A stretch of 64,000 nt of DNA from AP-15 sp963747735 (GTDB taxonomy: Bacteria > Pseudomonadota > Alphaproteobacteria > ATCC43930 > CGMCC-115725), in NCBI GenBank assembly GCA_963747735.1, contig CAVVGE010000021.1, forward strand, positions 53,559 to 117,558. The letters are read 5' to 3'. This document shows, piece after piece, positions 34,786 through 43,125 of the stretch (its first letter is position 1; each line of letters starts with the position of its first letter). The notes beneath the pieces were generated by a model. That model was not told the DNA's origin. It made no database searches and saw nothing but the letters and a program-made list of their open reading frames with translations. Both the position numbers and the translations under genes were made by a program.

Positions 34786-35244
34786 GTGGCCAATTCAACA
34801 TCTCGGCGGGCCCTCGTGCTCGCGCTTTGGGTGATCGCGGCGGTCTCGGGAGCAGGGCTGGCGCAGGCGGCTCCCATTTCGTTCAGCGTGCCGTTGTCGG
34901 GGGCGACCCAGGTCCCGCCAGTGCAAACCTCGGGCAGCGGCACTGCCAATTTGACCTACGATCCCGCGACCCGGGCCGTGACCTGGTCGATCACCTTCAG
35001 CGGGCTGTCGAGCACGCCTTTCATGGCCCATTTTCACGGTCCCGCCGCGCCGGGCAAGAACGCCAGCGTGGTGGTCTGGCTGACCAAAAAGGGCAGCCCG
35101 GTATCCAGCCCGATCACCGGCAGCGCCACCCTGACCCCGGAGCAGGCGCAGCAATTCAACGCCGGCGAGTGGTATGTCAATCTCCACACCAAGGACCACC
35201 CGGCCGGCGAAATCCGTGGCCAGGTCAAGCCGCCGACGAGCTGA
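34786..35244 (+). CDS. CHRD-domain secreted protein
   Basis: A 152-residue protein with a clear signal peptide (RRALVLALWVIAAVSGAGLAQAAP, cleavage after AQA) and a single CHRD domain. Typical features: GATQVPPVQTSGSGTANL, TPFMAHFHGPAAPGKN and the terminal YVNLHTKDHPAGEIRGQV. CHRD domains occur in chordin and many bacterial exoproteins; function is unknown. GGGGAGGAAAGACG precedes ATG. Confidence 0.9.
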   Translation: MANSTSRRALVLALWVIAAVSGAGLAQAAPISFSVPLSGATQVPPVQTSGSGTANLTYDPATRAVTWSITFSGLSSTPFMAHFHGPAAPGKNASVVVWLTKKGSPVSSPITGSATLTPEQAQQFNAGEWYVNLHTKDHPAGEIRGQVKPPTS

Positions 35245-35250
35245 GGCGCC

Positions 35251-35919
35251 TCAGAGGTAGATCGCCAGCGCCGCGGCAGCGCCGGCCGCGGCGGCGAATG
35301 CGACCAATGCCCGGCCCGTGCCGGCTCGGCGCGGGATCGGGATGTCGTCGGGCAACGACTTGCGGCCGGTGATCATCGGCGGCAAGAGATTGTGCCGCTT
35401 TACCGTTGCATAGAAAACAATCGCCAGCAGGTGCGCCGCGATCGCCGCGAGCAGCGCGTCCCAGGCGAGCGCATGCACCCTGGTCACCGCAAAGTCGAAC
35501 CGGGCCGGCATCATTTGGGTCATCGGCCCGACATCGGCGACGTCGTTGTCGACATAGATGCCGCTCAATGTCTGCGTCAGCAGCAGGCTGAGCAGCAGCA
35601 CCACCATCCAGCTTCCGGCCGGGTTGTGGCCGGGATGGCGGTCGGGCTCGCGCCGGAAGAGGTGGACAAGATGTCGGGCTGCGGCGGCCGGAGTTGCGAC
35701 AAACCGCGAGAACCGGGCGCTGTCGCTGCCGCAGAGACCCCAGATCAGGCGCCACAACACCAGCGCCAAGAGCGCGTCGCCGAGCCAGGCATGCCACACC
35801 ATCCAATTGAGCCGCCAGGTGGCATAGGCCGCCGCCACCAGAACGACGACCGACCAATGAAACAGCCGCGTCGGCAAATCCCACACCGGCACGCGGCGCC
35901 AGGTCTTGCTCGGCTCCAT
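35251..35919 (-). CDS. Cytochrome b561-type membrane protein
   Basis: About 222 residues with four main helices. Haem-ligand histidines are expected in DLPTRLFHWSVV, MVWHAWLGD and the third and fourth helices (RVHALAWDALLAAIAAHLLAI). KTWRRVPVWDLPTRLFHW is the standard N-terminus of nickel-dependent hydrogenase-type b cytochromes. It transfers electrons between the quinone pool and a periplasmic partner. ATG 35919 is chosen; an ATG nine codons upstream is possible. Converges with the CHRD gene. Confidence 0.85.
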   Translation of the reverse strand: MEPSKTWRRVPVWDLPTRLFHWSVVVLVAAAYATWRLNWMVWHAWLGDALLALVLWRLIWGLCGSDSARFSRFVATPAAAARHLVHLFRREPDRHPGHNPAGSWMVVLLLSLLLTQTLSGIYVDNDVADVGPMTQMMPARFDFAVTRVHALAWDALLAAIAAHLLAIVFYATVKRHNLLPPMITGRKSLPDDIPIPRRAGTGRALVAFAAAAGAAAALAIYL

Positions 35920-36032
35920 CGCGCCGTCACATCCTCCGCTCGCCACGACCGCCTCTCCGGGTTAGGCTCGCAGCCCCCATTTGGGCGGCGAGCGGCAAGA
36001 CGGCAACACACGGCGCCGAGAGGAGCACACCC

Positions 36033-36992
36033 ATGTCGCGGAACATAGCCATCGGGCTCGGCCTGATGGAATTCCCGTTTTCCGGGATCGCCGGGTTCTG
36101 GCGTTGGGTCGATTTGTGCGAGTCCGGCGGTGTCGACTCGCTGTGGCAGACCGACCGCATCGTCAGCCGCGAGCCGATCCTCGAATGCATGAGCGTGATG
36201 GCCGCATTGGCCGGGCGCACGCGCCGGCTCAAATTCGGCGTCAACGTGCTGTCGCTGGCGTTTCGCGATCCCGTGCTGGTCGCCAAGCAGTGTGCCACGA
36301 TCGACGTCTTGTCCGAAGGGCGGCTGCTGCCGGCCTTTGGCATCGGCAGCCCGCTCGCGCCCGAATGGCGCACCTTGAACCTCGACACCAGAACGCGCGG
36401 CCGCAAGACCGACGAGGGGCTCGAAATCATCGGCCGGCTCTGGCGCGAGGACGCGGTCGATTTCGAAGGCGTGCATTATCGGCTCACCGGCGCCTCGATC
36501 AGCCCAAAGCCGGTGCAGCGCGATTTGCCGATGTGGATCGGCGGCTCGTCCGAGGCGGCGATCCGGCGCACCGCACGGTTCGGCACCGGCTGGCAGGCCG
36601 GGTCCGAGACGCCCGCGGACATCGGCGCTATCGTCGCCGCGATCCGCGACGCCGCTATCGCCGCCGGCCGGCCGATCGACGACGACCATTACGGCGCCGG
36701 CATTCCGTTCCGCTTTGGCCGGTCGGACGATCCCGGGCTCGGCCGGCTCTACGACGCCTATCGCCGCCGCACCGGGCGCGACCCCGCCAAACACTTCGCA
36801 ATCGGCGGGGCGCAGGAGATCGTCGAGCGCATCGCCGCCTTTGTCGATGCCGGCATCTCCAAATTCATCCTGCGCCCGGCCGCCCGCGGCGACGAGGACA
36901 TGCTCGACCAGACCCGCCGCCTCGTCGAGGAGGTGCTCCCGCTCGTCGCGGCGCGCTGGCCAAAGGCGAAAAAGCGCTTGGCAGCCGAATGA
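36033..36992 (+). CDS. LLM-class flavin-dependent oxidoreductase
   Basis: A 319-residue luciferase-like TIM barrel. Family features: WRWVDLCESGGVDSLWQTDR, LKFGVNVLSLAFRDPVLVAKQ, ATIDVLSEGRLLPAFGIG and WIGGSSEAAIRRTARFGTGW. GAGAGGAGCACACCC precedes ATG. FMN or F420 is the expected cofactor; the substrate is unknown. The next small gene starts a few bases downstream in another frame. Confidence 0.88.
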   Translation: MSRNIAIGLGLMEFPFSGIAGFWRWVDLCESGGVDSLWQTDRIVSREPILECMSVMAALAGRTRRLKFGVNVLSLAFRDPVLVAKQCATIDVLSEGRLLPAFGIGSPLAPEWRTLNLDTRTRGRKTDEGLEIIGRLWREDAVDFEGVHYRLTGASISPKPVQRDLPMWIGGSSEAAIRRTARFGTGWQAGSETPADIGAIVAAIRDAAIAAGRPIDDDHYGAGIPFRFGRSDDPGLGRLYDAYRRRTGRDPAKHFAIGGAQEIVERIAAFVDAGISKFILRPAARGDEDMLDQTRRLVEEVLPLVAARWPKAKKRLAAE

Positions 36993-37012
36993 GCCGGTAC
37001 GAGGAGACAATG

Positions 37013-37195
37013 ATGTCAGGCGGGCGCGATGCCTTTGGCTTTTTTCCAGCTCCGAGACGCGAGGTCATAAACGATGTACCGTCATCCCAAGTGGAACGCG
37101 TCGCGCGTGATTTTCGGGACTCGGGCGCCGAGGACGTGATGGTCGAGCGGCAGGACGACGGCAGCTACAGGGTAACTGCGACGTTCTCAGCATGA
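37013..37195 (+). CDS. Small conserved-looking hypothetical protein
   Basis: A 60-residue protein: N-terminal SGGRDAFGFFPAPRREV, then VERVARDFRDSGAEDVMVE and an acidic/basic tail GSYRVTATFSA. It may form an alpha/beta fold. GAGGAG lies six bases before ATG 37013. It sits between the LLM gene and the dehalogenase and overlaps the latter by an ATGA, which supports translation as part of the operon. Family not recognised. Confidence 0.6.
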   Translation: MSGGRDAFGFFPAPRREVINDVPSSQVERVARDFRDSGAEDVMVERQDDGSYRVTATFSA

Positions 37196-37879
37196 GTGGT
37201 GCGCCGCCCGCCGGCATTCGCGCCTGCGTCTTCGACGCCTACGGCACGCTGTTCGATGTCACTTCGGCAACGCGGCATGCGGCCGGCGATCTGGGCGACG
37301 CAGCAGCGCCCCTCGCCACGCTGTGGCGCGACAAGCAACTGCAATATTCCTGGCTGCGGACGGTGCAGGGCCGGCACGCCGATTTCTGGCAGGTCACCGG
37401 CGATGCGCTCGATTTCGCGCTCGACGCGATGGGTCTCGCCGAGCCCGCGCGCCGCGATCGCTCTGATGCAGCTCTATCTGGAGCCCGACGCCTATCCCGA
37501 GGCGGCGGGTACGCTGCAATTGCTGCGCGCGGCCGGCCTGGCGACAGCGATCCTGTCGAACGGCGCACCCGATATGCTCGCCGCCGCGGTCGCGCATGCC
37601 GGGCTCACCGGAATCTTCGACCATGTGCTGTCGGTCGAGGAGGTCGGTGTCTACAAGCCGCATCCGAGCGTCTATCGATTGGCGCTCGATCGCCTCGGGT
37701 TCGGCGCTGCGGAAATCGCCTTTGTATCGTCGAACGGCTGGGACGCCTGGGCCGCCGCGGCTTTCGGAATGCGCGCGGTCTGGTGCAACCGGCAAGGTCA
37801 GCCGCGCGAGCGCCTGCCCGGCGCGCCTTCCGCCGAGATCCGCTCGCTCGCCGAGCTGCCGCCGCTTCTCGGAGCCTGA
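37192..37879 (+). pseudogene. Haloacid dehalogenase type II, frameshifted
   Basis: Begins correctly with CVFDAYGTLFDVTSA (nucleophile Asp) in one frame to MGLAEPARR. It then continues one frame over from about 37445-37465 with LMQLYLEPDAYPEAAGTL, TAILSNGAPDMLAAAV, YKPHPSVYRLAL and FVSSNGWDAWAAAAFG. Removing one base in the GC-rich run 37441-37460 restores a roughly 228-residue L-2-haloacid dehalogenase. Either a recent pseudogene or a sequence error. Start ATG overlaps the preceding stop. Confidence 0.8.
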
Positions 37880-37880
37880 G

Positions 37881-38627
37881 CTAAAGCCGCTCGATCAAGG
37901 CCTGCGCCGCCGCCGGGGCGCGGATTTTGGCGCCGTCGATAAAATAAATAAAGCAGTCGCGGCCGGCGGCAGCCCAGTTCCGCGCGCGTTCGGCCCAGCC
38001 GTCGAGCGCGTCGGCGGCGTAGCCGGTCGGCTCGGCCGGTTTCGAGCGGCGCAGCCTGACATAGTTGAAATCGGCGGTCGGCTCGTCGATCGCCGGATAT
38101 TTGGCGTCGTCGACAAGGGCGACGGCGATGTTGTGGCGGCTCAGCGCCGCGGCGAAGGCGGGTGTGCGAAAGCTGTCGTGGCGGACTTCGACGACGTGGC
38201 GCAGCCGGCGGTTTTCGAGCGCGGCCGGCAATGCTGTCAGAAACCCGGCAAAGTCGGTTTCGTCGAAGACATGGGTCGGGGCGAGCTGCCACAGGATCGG
38301 ACCGAGCTTGTCGCCGAGCTCCAGGAGCCCGCTGGCGAAGAAACGGTCGAGATAGGCGCCGACCCCGGCCAATTCGTTGCGGTGCGTGATGTAGCGCGGC
38401 GCCTTTAGCGAAAAAACAAAATCCTCCGGCGTCTCGTCGCGCCATTTGCGAAAAATCGCCGGGTTCTGCAGCCGGTAGAACGTGCCGTTGATCTCGATCG
38501 CGGTGACCTGCCGGCTGGCATGTGCCAGCTCCTGCGCCTGCGGCAGCCCCTTCGGATAGAACGTGCCGCGCCACGGCGCGAATACCCAGCCGCCGATGCC
38601 GACGCGGACCTTTGCAGTGCCGCTCAC
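37881..38627 (-). CDS. DUF72-domain protein
   Basis: A 248-residue TIM-barrel-like protein of the DUF72 family: VRVGIGGWVFAPWRGTFYP, AIEINGTFYRLQ, FVFSLKAPRYITH, EVRHDSF and VALVDDAKYP. Molecular function is unknown. GTG 38627 is chosen because it overlaps the bluB stop as GTGA and gives the expected N-terminus. Transcribed after bluB. Confidence 0.88.
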   Translation of the reverse strand: MSGTAKVRVGIGGWVFAPWRGTFYPKGLPQAQELAHASRQVTAIEINGTFYRLQNPAIFRKWRDETPEDFVFSLKAPRYITHRNELAGVGAYLDRFFASGLLELGDKLGPILWQLAPTHVFDETDFAGFLTALPAALENRRLRHVVEVRHDSFRTPAFAAALSRHNIAVALVDDAKYPAIDEPTADFNYVRLRRSKPAEPTGYAADALDGWAERARNWAAAGRDCFIYFIDGAKIRAPAAAQALIERL

Positions 38628-39265
38628 CGCCGGATCACGACCGAAGTGACCGCATGGCGTCTCTCCCATCCGGCGGTTTCGAGACAAGGGACATCCTCCT
38701 CGTGCGCCGGATAGCCGAGGCAGAAATATCCGATCGGCGTCCACGCCGCGGGAATTTCGAGAATCGCAGCGATTTCACCGGGATCGAGGATCGACACCCA
38801 GCCCATGCCGATGCCCTCGGCCCGGGCCGCGAGCCACAGCGTGTGCACCGCGGCGACCGCCGAATACTCGATCGTCTGCGGCATCGTGCGACGGCCGAGA
38901 CCGTGGCCCTGCCCGGTTTCCGGGTCGGCGAAAACCGCGAGATGACAGGGTGCGGCGTCGAGCCCGGCGAGCTTCAGCCGCGCGTAGAGCGCCGCGCGTT
39001 CCGGCGCCTGGCCCGCGAGCGCGGCGGCGTTGGCGGCGGCGAAATTGCGGGTGATCGCGGCGCGGCGCCCCGGATCGTCGACCAGCACAAAGCGCCAAGG
39101 CTGGCTCAGCCCGACCGACGGCGCCAGATCGGCGAGCCCGATCAACCGCTCGACCATCCCCGCCGGCAGCGGATCGCGGCGAAACCGCCGCACATCGCGG
39201 CGCCAGGTCAGCAAGGTCCGCAACTGGGCGCGAAACCGCTCGTCAAAGGCGGGCGTCGGCGGCAT
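38624..39265 (-). CDS. bluB: 5,6-dimethylbenzimidazole synthase
   Basis: A 213-residue flavin-destroying nitroreductase-fold enzyme that makes the lower ligand of vitamin B12 from FMNH2. Signature: WRRDVRRFRRDPLP, LADLAPSVGLSQPWRFVLVDD, and GMGWVSILDP plus the C-terminal PIGYFCLGYP. First gene of a two-gene unit with the DUF72 protein. No other cobalamin genes lie in the window. Confidence 0.92.
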   Translation of the reverse strand: MPPTPAFDERFRAQLRTLLTWRRDVRRFRRDPLPAGMVERLIGLADLAPSVGLSQPWRFVLVDDPGRRAAITRNFAAANAAALAGQAPERAALYARLKLAGLDAAPCHLAVFADPETGQGHGLGRRTMPQTIEYSAVAAVHTLWLAARAEGIGMGWVSILDPGEIAAILEIPAAWTPIGYFCLGYPAHEEDVPCLETAGWERRHAVTSVVIRR

Positions 39266-39385
39266 GATCTCCTCGGCCGGGCGGCTCCTGCATAAATGGG
39301 GCGCCGCCGGCAGCGGGAAAACGGCGGTGCGGCGGTTGATTTATCGCCGCCACCGCTATAGATCGATGCGCCGGCACCCTCTCGC

Positions 39386-39461
39386 GTCCCCATCGTCTAG
39401 AGGCCTAGGACATCGCCCTTTCACGGCGGCAACAGGGGTTCGAATCCCCTTGGGGACGCCA
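39386..39461 (+). tRNA. tRNA-Glu (anticodon TTC)
   Basis: A 76-nt cloverleaf. The acceptor stem GTCCCCA pairs with TGGGGAC, followed by G and encoded CCA. Anticodon loop CTTTCAC with TTC at 39420-39422; the T arm contains GGTTCGAATCC. The sequence is very close to alphaproteobacterial tRNA-Glu. Confidence 0.97.
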
Positions 39462-39669
39462 GCCTTGCTATAAGCCACGAGAGCCCTAAGCGTTATGAGC
39501 TTCAGTGCGTTGGGAAATCCGTCTGCTACAAGCGTGGCACGCGACGGCGCACAAGATGGCGAGGATCAGCTGCATGCGGCGCTCGGGATATACGAGCTGC
39601 GCAAGCGGCTCGGAATCGAGCCGGCGGGGCAATCGGCGCCGGATCCAGCAGCCTGTACGCGCCGGGCGC

Positions 39670-40602
39670 CTATGCAGATAGACCGTAATCGCGAGATGAG
39701 CCCCGACCCCGCAAAAGAGCGATGCCGCGCTCCTCCACCTCGTCTCGGATCATATCGATCTTCTGGCGGCGATCAATCCACGGTGAAATCGCACTGCGCA
39801 AGCGCGAACTTATTTCCCTCCGACCGCCAGTGCAGCTGAGCATCGGGGCGCATGGCGCTTCTTTGATTGTTGGGCGCCTATCGTGATAAACGTAGGGCGC
39901 AAAATCGACCGTCCTCTCCTCGACGTATCTCAAAGTTTCGCACGGAGCGTCTTCTGCGTAGATCGCGCTGTGGCGTTCGAGCTTGATATGAAAGAATTCC
40001 AATTCATCGAGCTCGCCCGGATCGTAAGCCGTGATCGTCGTGCCGTTGATCAGGCTGCCAGCGGTCACCAGGACGCCATCGATGAGCAGCCCGTGCTCCT
40101 GTGTGACATACAGGTCGGCACACGGAACGTCGGGGCCAAGCGCCGATCGAGCGACCCGAACCGGCAGCAGCTTTTTGTCCCATGCCTTAGTTGGATCACG
40201 CTTCACGAGCGAGTAGCGAACGATCCAATGAATGGGACAGACCTGTCCAAACACAGTTGGCAACAAATCATCTCGCGACAAGTCTTCGACCTTTCGGTCT
40301 CCGATCTCGGTTCGGATATTCGTACCCTTCAGAAAGCAAGAATGGCCCTGGCTGTTGCCGCCCTGGCTGTTGCCGCCCTGGCTGTTGCCGCCCTGGCTGT
40401 TGCCGCCCTGGCTGTTGCCGCCCTGGCTGTTGCCGCCCTGGCTGTTGCCGCCCTGGCTGTTGCCGCCCTGGCTGTTGCCTGCGGCTGCTGGCCTGGATGT
40501 TATCAAACTTGCCAAAACAGCGGACCCTGCTATCGCGCCCGCCTTTATGAGATTGCGGCGCGATCTCCGAATACCGCAACGGGTCTTTTCCGGAAGCGGC
40601 AC
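39670..40602 (-). CDS. Tat-exported Hint-domain protein with pentapeptide repeats
   Basis: A 310-residue protein. GTG 40602 is the chosen start, with a near-perfect AAGGGAGG five bases before it. The N-terminus has a twin-arginine signal (IRRSRRNLIKAGAIAGSAV). Nine GNSQG repeats follow, then a Hint (hedgehog/intein) domain beginning HSCFLKGTNIRTEIGDRKVEDL with the catalytic Cys and a conserved THR-like region (TQEHGLLIDGVLV). Hint domains cleave or rearrange peptide bonds. Many bacterial extracellular Hint proteins occur singly, and the target is unknown. A palindrome and direct repeats lie upstream. Confidence 0.78.
   Translation of the reverse strand: MPLPEKTRCGIRRSRRNLIKAGAIAGSAVLASLITSRPAAAGNSQGGNSQGGNSQGGNSQGGNSQGGNSQGGNSQGGNSQGGNSQGHSCFLKGTNIRTEIGDRKVEDLSRDDLLPTVFGQVCPIHWIVRYSLVKRDPTKAWDKKLLPVRVARSALGPDVPCADLYVTQEHGLLIDGVLVTAGSLINGTTITAYDPGELDELEFFHIKLERHSAIYAEDAPCETLRYVEERTVDFAPYVYHDRRPTIKEAPCAPMLSCTGGRREISSRLRSAISPWIDRRQKIDMIRDEVEERGIALLRGRGSSRDYGLSA
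40346..40480 (-). repeat. Nine 15-bp tandem repeats encoding GNSQG
   Basis: The forward-strand unit is CCCTGGCTGTTGCCG, repeated nine times with only the last base of the final copy changed. It codes for a flexible Gly/Asn/Ser/Gln linker between the Tat signal and the Hint domain. The near-identity of copies at DNA level suggests recent slippage and probable length variation between strains. Confidence 0.95.
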
Positions 40603-40622
40603 GTTTGCCTCCCTTACGGTGT

Positions 40623-40679
40623 GAGAAGCTTTTTCAGTGCGAGAAGCTTTCGATATTCTTAAACCACCAGCCTGGTGGT
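40623..40679 (-). promoter_or_regulatory. Palindrome and direct repeats upstream of the Hint gene
   Basis: ACCACCAG-C-CTGGTGGT (40663-40679) is a perfect 8-bp inverted repeat around one base. Two copies of GAGAAGCTTT lie at 40623-40632 and 40641-40650, between the palindrome and the start. This looks like a regulated promoter; the regulator is unknown. The rest of 40680-40920 shows no gene. Confidence 0.45.
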
Positions 40680-40922
40680 ATGAGCAACTCACCAAAACGT
40701 GAGGCCAACATCTGTACGTGCTGCTAACAAATGTTGCATCACCTGCGCTGAAGGCGGACGCGCGCCCCGCTCATCGACGCACAGCTGATCCGTTCATCCG
40801 CGGCACCGTCCGAGGCTGACATCCTTGACGGACGGTGTTGACCATGTGTCCGGTACGATCGGTACCTATGTGTCGGGTCGCGCCCATGGCGCGGCCGGCG
40901 GCAGAGGCGGCGCGCGAGGGTG

Positions 40923-41189
40923 ATGCGCGGGGCGTGGCTGGTTATTTGGGCGGTGGGGCTTTGGCTGGCGAGCGGTGCCGTTGCGGCGGCGCAAACCGGA
41001 TCCGTGGCCGCCTTTACGGCGACGGTCGAGGCGGTCTGTCGCGGCTATGCCGCGGCGCAGACCGGCACTCCGTTCAATGCTGCGATCGGTCGATGCATGG
41101 CGGAGCGGCATTGCCAGCCGTCGCCGGGCGCCTCCGGCTATCGATGCCCGCTGCCGGCGCCGGTCGCCGGTCATGGCGGCGGCTTCTGA
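40923..41189 (+). CDS. Small secreted hypothetical protein
   Basis: About 88 residues with a signal peptide (RGAWLVIWAVGLWLASGAVAAAQ). The mature part has three spaced cysteines (AVCRGYAAAQ; GRCMAERHC; YRCPL), suggesting disulfides. GAGGG precedes the start very closely, so initiation at GTG 40920 or ATG 40923 is uncertain. No family recognised. Confidence 0.5.
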   Translation: MRGAWLVIWAVGLWLASGAVAAAQTGSVAAFTATVEAVCRGYAAAQTGTPFNAAIGRCMAERHCQPSPGASGYRCPLPAPVAGHGGGF

Positions 41190-41228
41190 CCCGCCGGAAC
41201 GCCGCCGTCGCTGGCAGGTTAAACAAGT

Positions 41229-41420
41229 ATGGTCGATGTCTCTTTTCATCGAAAATGCGGCTTTGCCTTTTCGCCGCCGCAGGCCACCCGTGCCGAACCG
41301 CGCGCCAAAAGTCGCGGCCGCCTGAGCCTGGGCGCCGCGACGCTGATCGTCGTTCTGGCGAGCCTGCTGCTGTGGGCGATCGTCGCTGCGATCATCTACG
41401 TCATAGCGGGCCTCGCGTAG
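41229..41420 (+). CDS. Small single-span membrane protein
   Basis: A 63-residue protein: a basic, Pro-containing cytoplasmic part (RAEPRAKSRGR) followed by one helix (LIVVLASLLLWAIVAAIIYVI). It overlaps the convergent MATE gene by 20 bases. The ribosome binding site is weak. It could be real or a chance frame; kept because of the coherent topology. Confidence 0.42.
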   Translation: MVDVSFHRKCGFAFSPPQATRAEPRAKSRGRLSLGAATLIVVLASLLLWAIVAAIIYVIAGLA

Positions 41421-42804
41421 CCGGCGGCGCCAGCAAGTAGAGCCGCAGCGTCAGCAGCAGCGCGACGACCGCGAGCCCGAGCGCCAAGCCCCACCATAGG
41501 CCGACGGCGCCATAGCCGAGCGGAAAGGCGACGAGCCAGCCACCGGCAAAGCCCGCGCCCCAATATCCCAGGAACGCGAGCACCATCGGCACCAGCGTGT
41601 CGCGATAGCCGCGCAGCGCCCCGGCGGCGATCGCCTGCATCCCGTCGAACACCTGAAACAGCGCTGCGATCGCGATCAGCTGCCGCGCGATCGCGACGGT
41701 CTCGCGATTGGCAGGGTCGGCGACATCGATATAGACGCCGATGATGGCGCGCGCAAAGCCCGACAGCACGAGCGCCGACATGGTCATAAAGGCGATGCCG
41801 AGTGCCAGCGCGACAAAGCCCGCCCGATGCGCGGCCGCGGCCCGCCCGGCGCCGAGCTCGTAGGCGACGCGCACGGTCGCCGCCTGACCCAGCGCCAGCG
41901 GCACCATAAAGCTGATCCCGACGCAATTGAGCACCAGCTGATGGGCGCCGAGCGCCGCGGCACCCAACAACCCCATCAGCATGCCCGTGGCGAGAAAAAC
42001 GCCGGTCTCCACTCCCCGGAGCGCGCCCATCGGCAGGCCGAGGCGAAAAATGGCGCCGAGCTCCGCCCGCCCCGCAGCCGCCACGCCGCGCAACAGGTGC
42101 AGACCGGCGACGCCGGGCAGCATTCGTGTGCACAGCGCCAAGCCGGCGAACATCAACCACTGGTTGAGGGCGCTCGCATAGCCCGACCCCGCCATGCCCA
42201 AGGCCGGCGCCCCGAGACGGCCGAAGATCAGCATCCAGTTCAGCACCGCATTGCCGACAAGGCAGGCGAAGAGCACGACCATCACGATGCGCGGATGCGA
42301 CAGTGCCGCGAGCAGGCTGCGCAGCACGCCAAAGCCGAGAAAGGCCGGCGCCCCCCAGGCGAGCGCCCGCATATAGCGGCCGATCCCGTCAGCCAGCGCA
42401 GGATCGTAGCCCAATCCTCGAAACAGGCGGTCCGATGTCGTCAGCAGGATAAGAAAGGGCACCGCCAACAATGCCGCGAGCACCAGCCCGGCGCCGCCGA
42501 TCCGGCCCGCCTCGCGGCGCTCGCCGGTGCCGAGCGCATGCGCGGCCAGCGGTGCCACCGCGAACAACACACCCTGCAGCACGACGCCGCCGGTGAAATA
42601 AAGCATCCCGCCGAGCCCGGCCGCGGCGAGCGGCACCGCGCCCAGCCGCCCGACCATCACCGTGTTGGTGACGCTCATCGCCATCTGCGCGAGGTTTGCC
42701 GCCGCCAGCGGCGCGGCAAGGCCGAGCGTCGCGCGCAGCTCGGCGGCGACGCCCGGCGCGGCGACCCAACGCCGCCGCAATTCGACCGGCTCGGCCCGTT
42801 CCAT
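41401..42804 (-). CDS. MATE-family multidrug efflux transporter
   Basis: A 467-residue protein with twelve hydrophobic segments in two halves. MATE features: NLAQMAMSVTNTVMVGRLG (TM1), the paired GLPMGALRGVETGVF (TM7) and ALGAHQLVLNCVGISFMVPLALGQAATVRVAYELG. It exports cationic drugs with H+ or Na+. GGAG lies upstream of ATG 42804; GTG 42807 is adjacent. A terminated small RNA unit lies immediately upstream on the same strand. Confidence 0.9.
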   Translation of the reverse strand: MERAEPVELRRRWVAAPGVAAELRATLGLAAPLAAANLAQMAMSVTNTVMVGRLGAVPLAAAGLGGMLYFTGGVVLQGVLFAVAPLAAHALGTGERREAGRIGGAGLVLAALLAVPFLILLTTSDRLFRGLGYDPALADGIGRYMRALAWGAPAFLGFGVLRSLLAALSHPRIVMVVLFACLVGNAVLNWMLIFGRLGAPALGMAGSGYASALNQWLMFAGLALCTRMLPGVAGLHLLRGVAAAGRAELGAIFRLGLPMGALRGVETGVFLATGMLMGLLGAAALGAHQLVLNCVGISFMVPLALGQAATVRVAYELGAGRAAAAHRAGFVALALGIAFMTMSALVLSGFARAIIGVYIDVADPANRETVAIARQLIAIAALFQVFDGMQAIAAGALRGYRDTLVPMVLAFLGYWGAGFAGGWLVAFPLGYGAVGLWWGLALGLAVVALLLTLRLYLLAPPATRGPL

Positions 42805-42854
42805 CACTCTGGTCTCCGCCGGCGCGCCGCCGATCCCGAGGGGGCCCCCCGCGC

Positions 42855-42887
42855 AAAAGAAAAGGCCCCGGCGGTTTCGACGGGGCC
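42855..42887 (-). terminator. Intrinsic terminator of the candidate sRNA
   Basis: In RNA sense GGCCCCG (42881-42887), a 10-nt loop and CGGGGCC (42864-42870), then UUUUCUUUU (42855-42863). A standard GC stem plus U tract, 50 bp before the MATE start. Confidence 0.75.
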
Positions 42888-42998
42888 CGGTATTGTTGTG
42901 CGTCGGTTGGGTTCAGCGCACGTCCCTACCTTCGAGCCCCACGGCAACGCCGCGCGATGCGGCGGCGTATCGGAGATTTCGAGCTGCGCTGATCATGG
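42855..42998 (-). ncRNA. Candidate structured small RNA of about 144 nt
   Basis: On the minus strand between the MATE gene and the divergent methyltransferase. A promoter is followed by a segment with an 8-bp perfect stem (TCAGCGCA at 42985-42992 in RNA sense with TGCGCTGA at 42913-42920). That stem encloses an inner hairpin (CGCCGC with GCGGCG). A C/A-rich unpaired stretch and an intrinsic terminator follow. No reading frame fits. The compact promoter-structure-terminator unit resembles a free-standing sRNA or a 6S-like RNA, or a terminated leader of the MATE gene. I cannot match it to a named family. Confidence 0.5.
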
Positions 42999-43004
42999 GC
43001 CGCA

Positions 43005-43033
43005 TCTTTAGGGCAGGCGCAATTTCGCGTCAA
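43005..43033 (-). promoter_or_regulatory. Promoter candidate of the sRNA
   Basis: Minus-strand -35 TTGACG (43028-43033), a 17-bp spacer and -10 TAAAGA (43005-43010). The start would be near 42998. The -35 is good; the -10 is moderate, as is common in this group. Confidence 0.45.
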
Positions 43034-43125
43034 TCGCCGGGTTGCGCGAGCCTTCGTTGTTGACGCGGCGCGCGCTCGGAGCTTATCGGCGGAGAACGGC
43101 CGTCGAGAAAAGAGGAGCTCTGGAA

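Noticed and set aside
39495..39839. 114-codon plus-strand frame between the tRNA and the Hint gene
   Set aside because: Its second half overlaps the real 3' end of the Hint gene, there is no ribosome binding site and no similarity that I can recognise.
40346..40480. Possible CRISPR-like array
   Set aside because: The 15-bp units are directly adjacent with no spacers and are in frame inside a protein gene, so it is a coding minisatellite.
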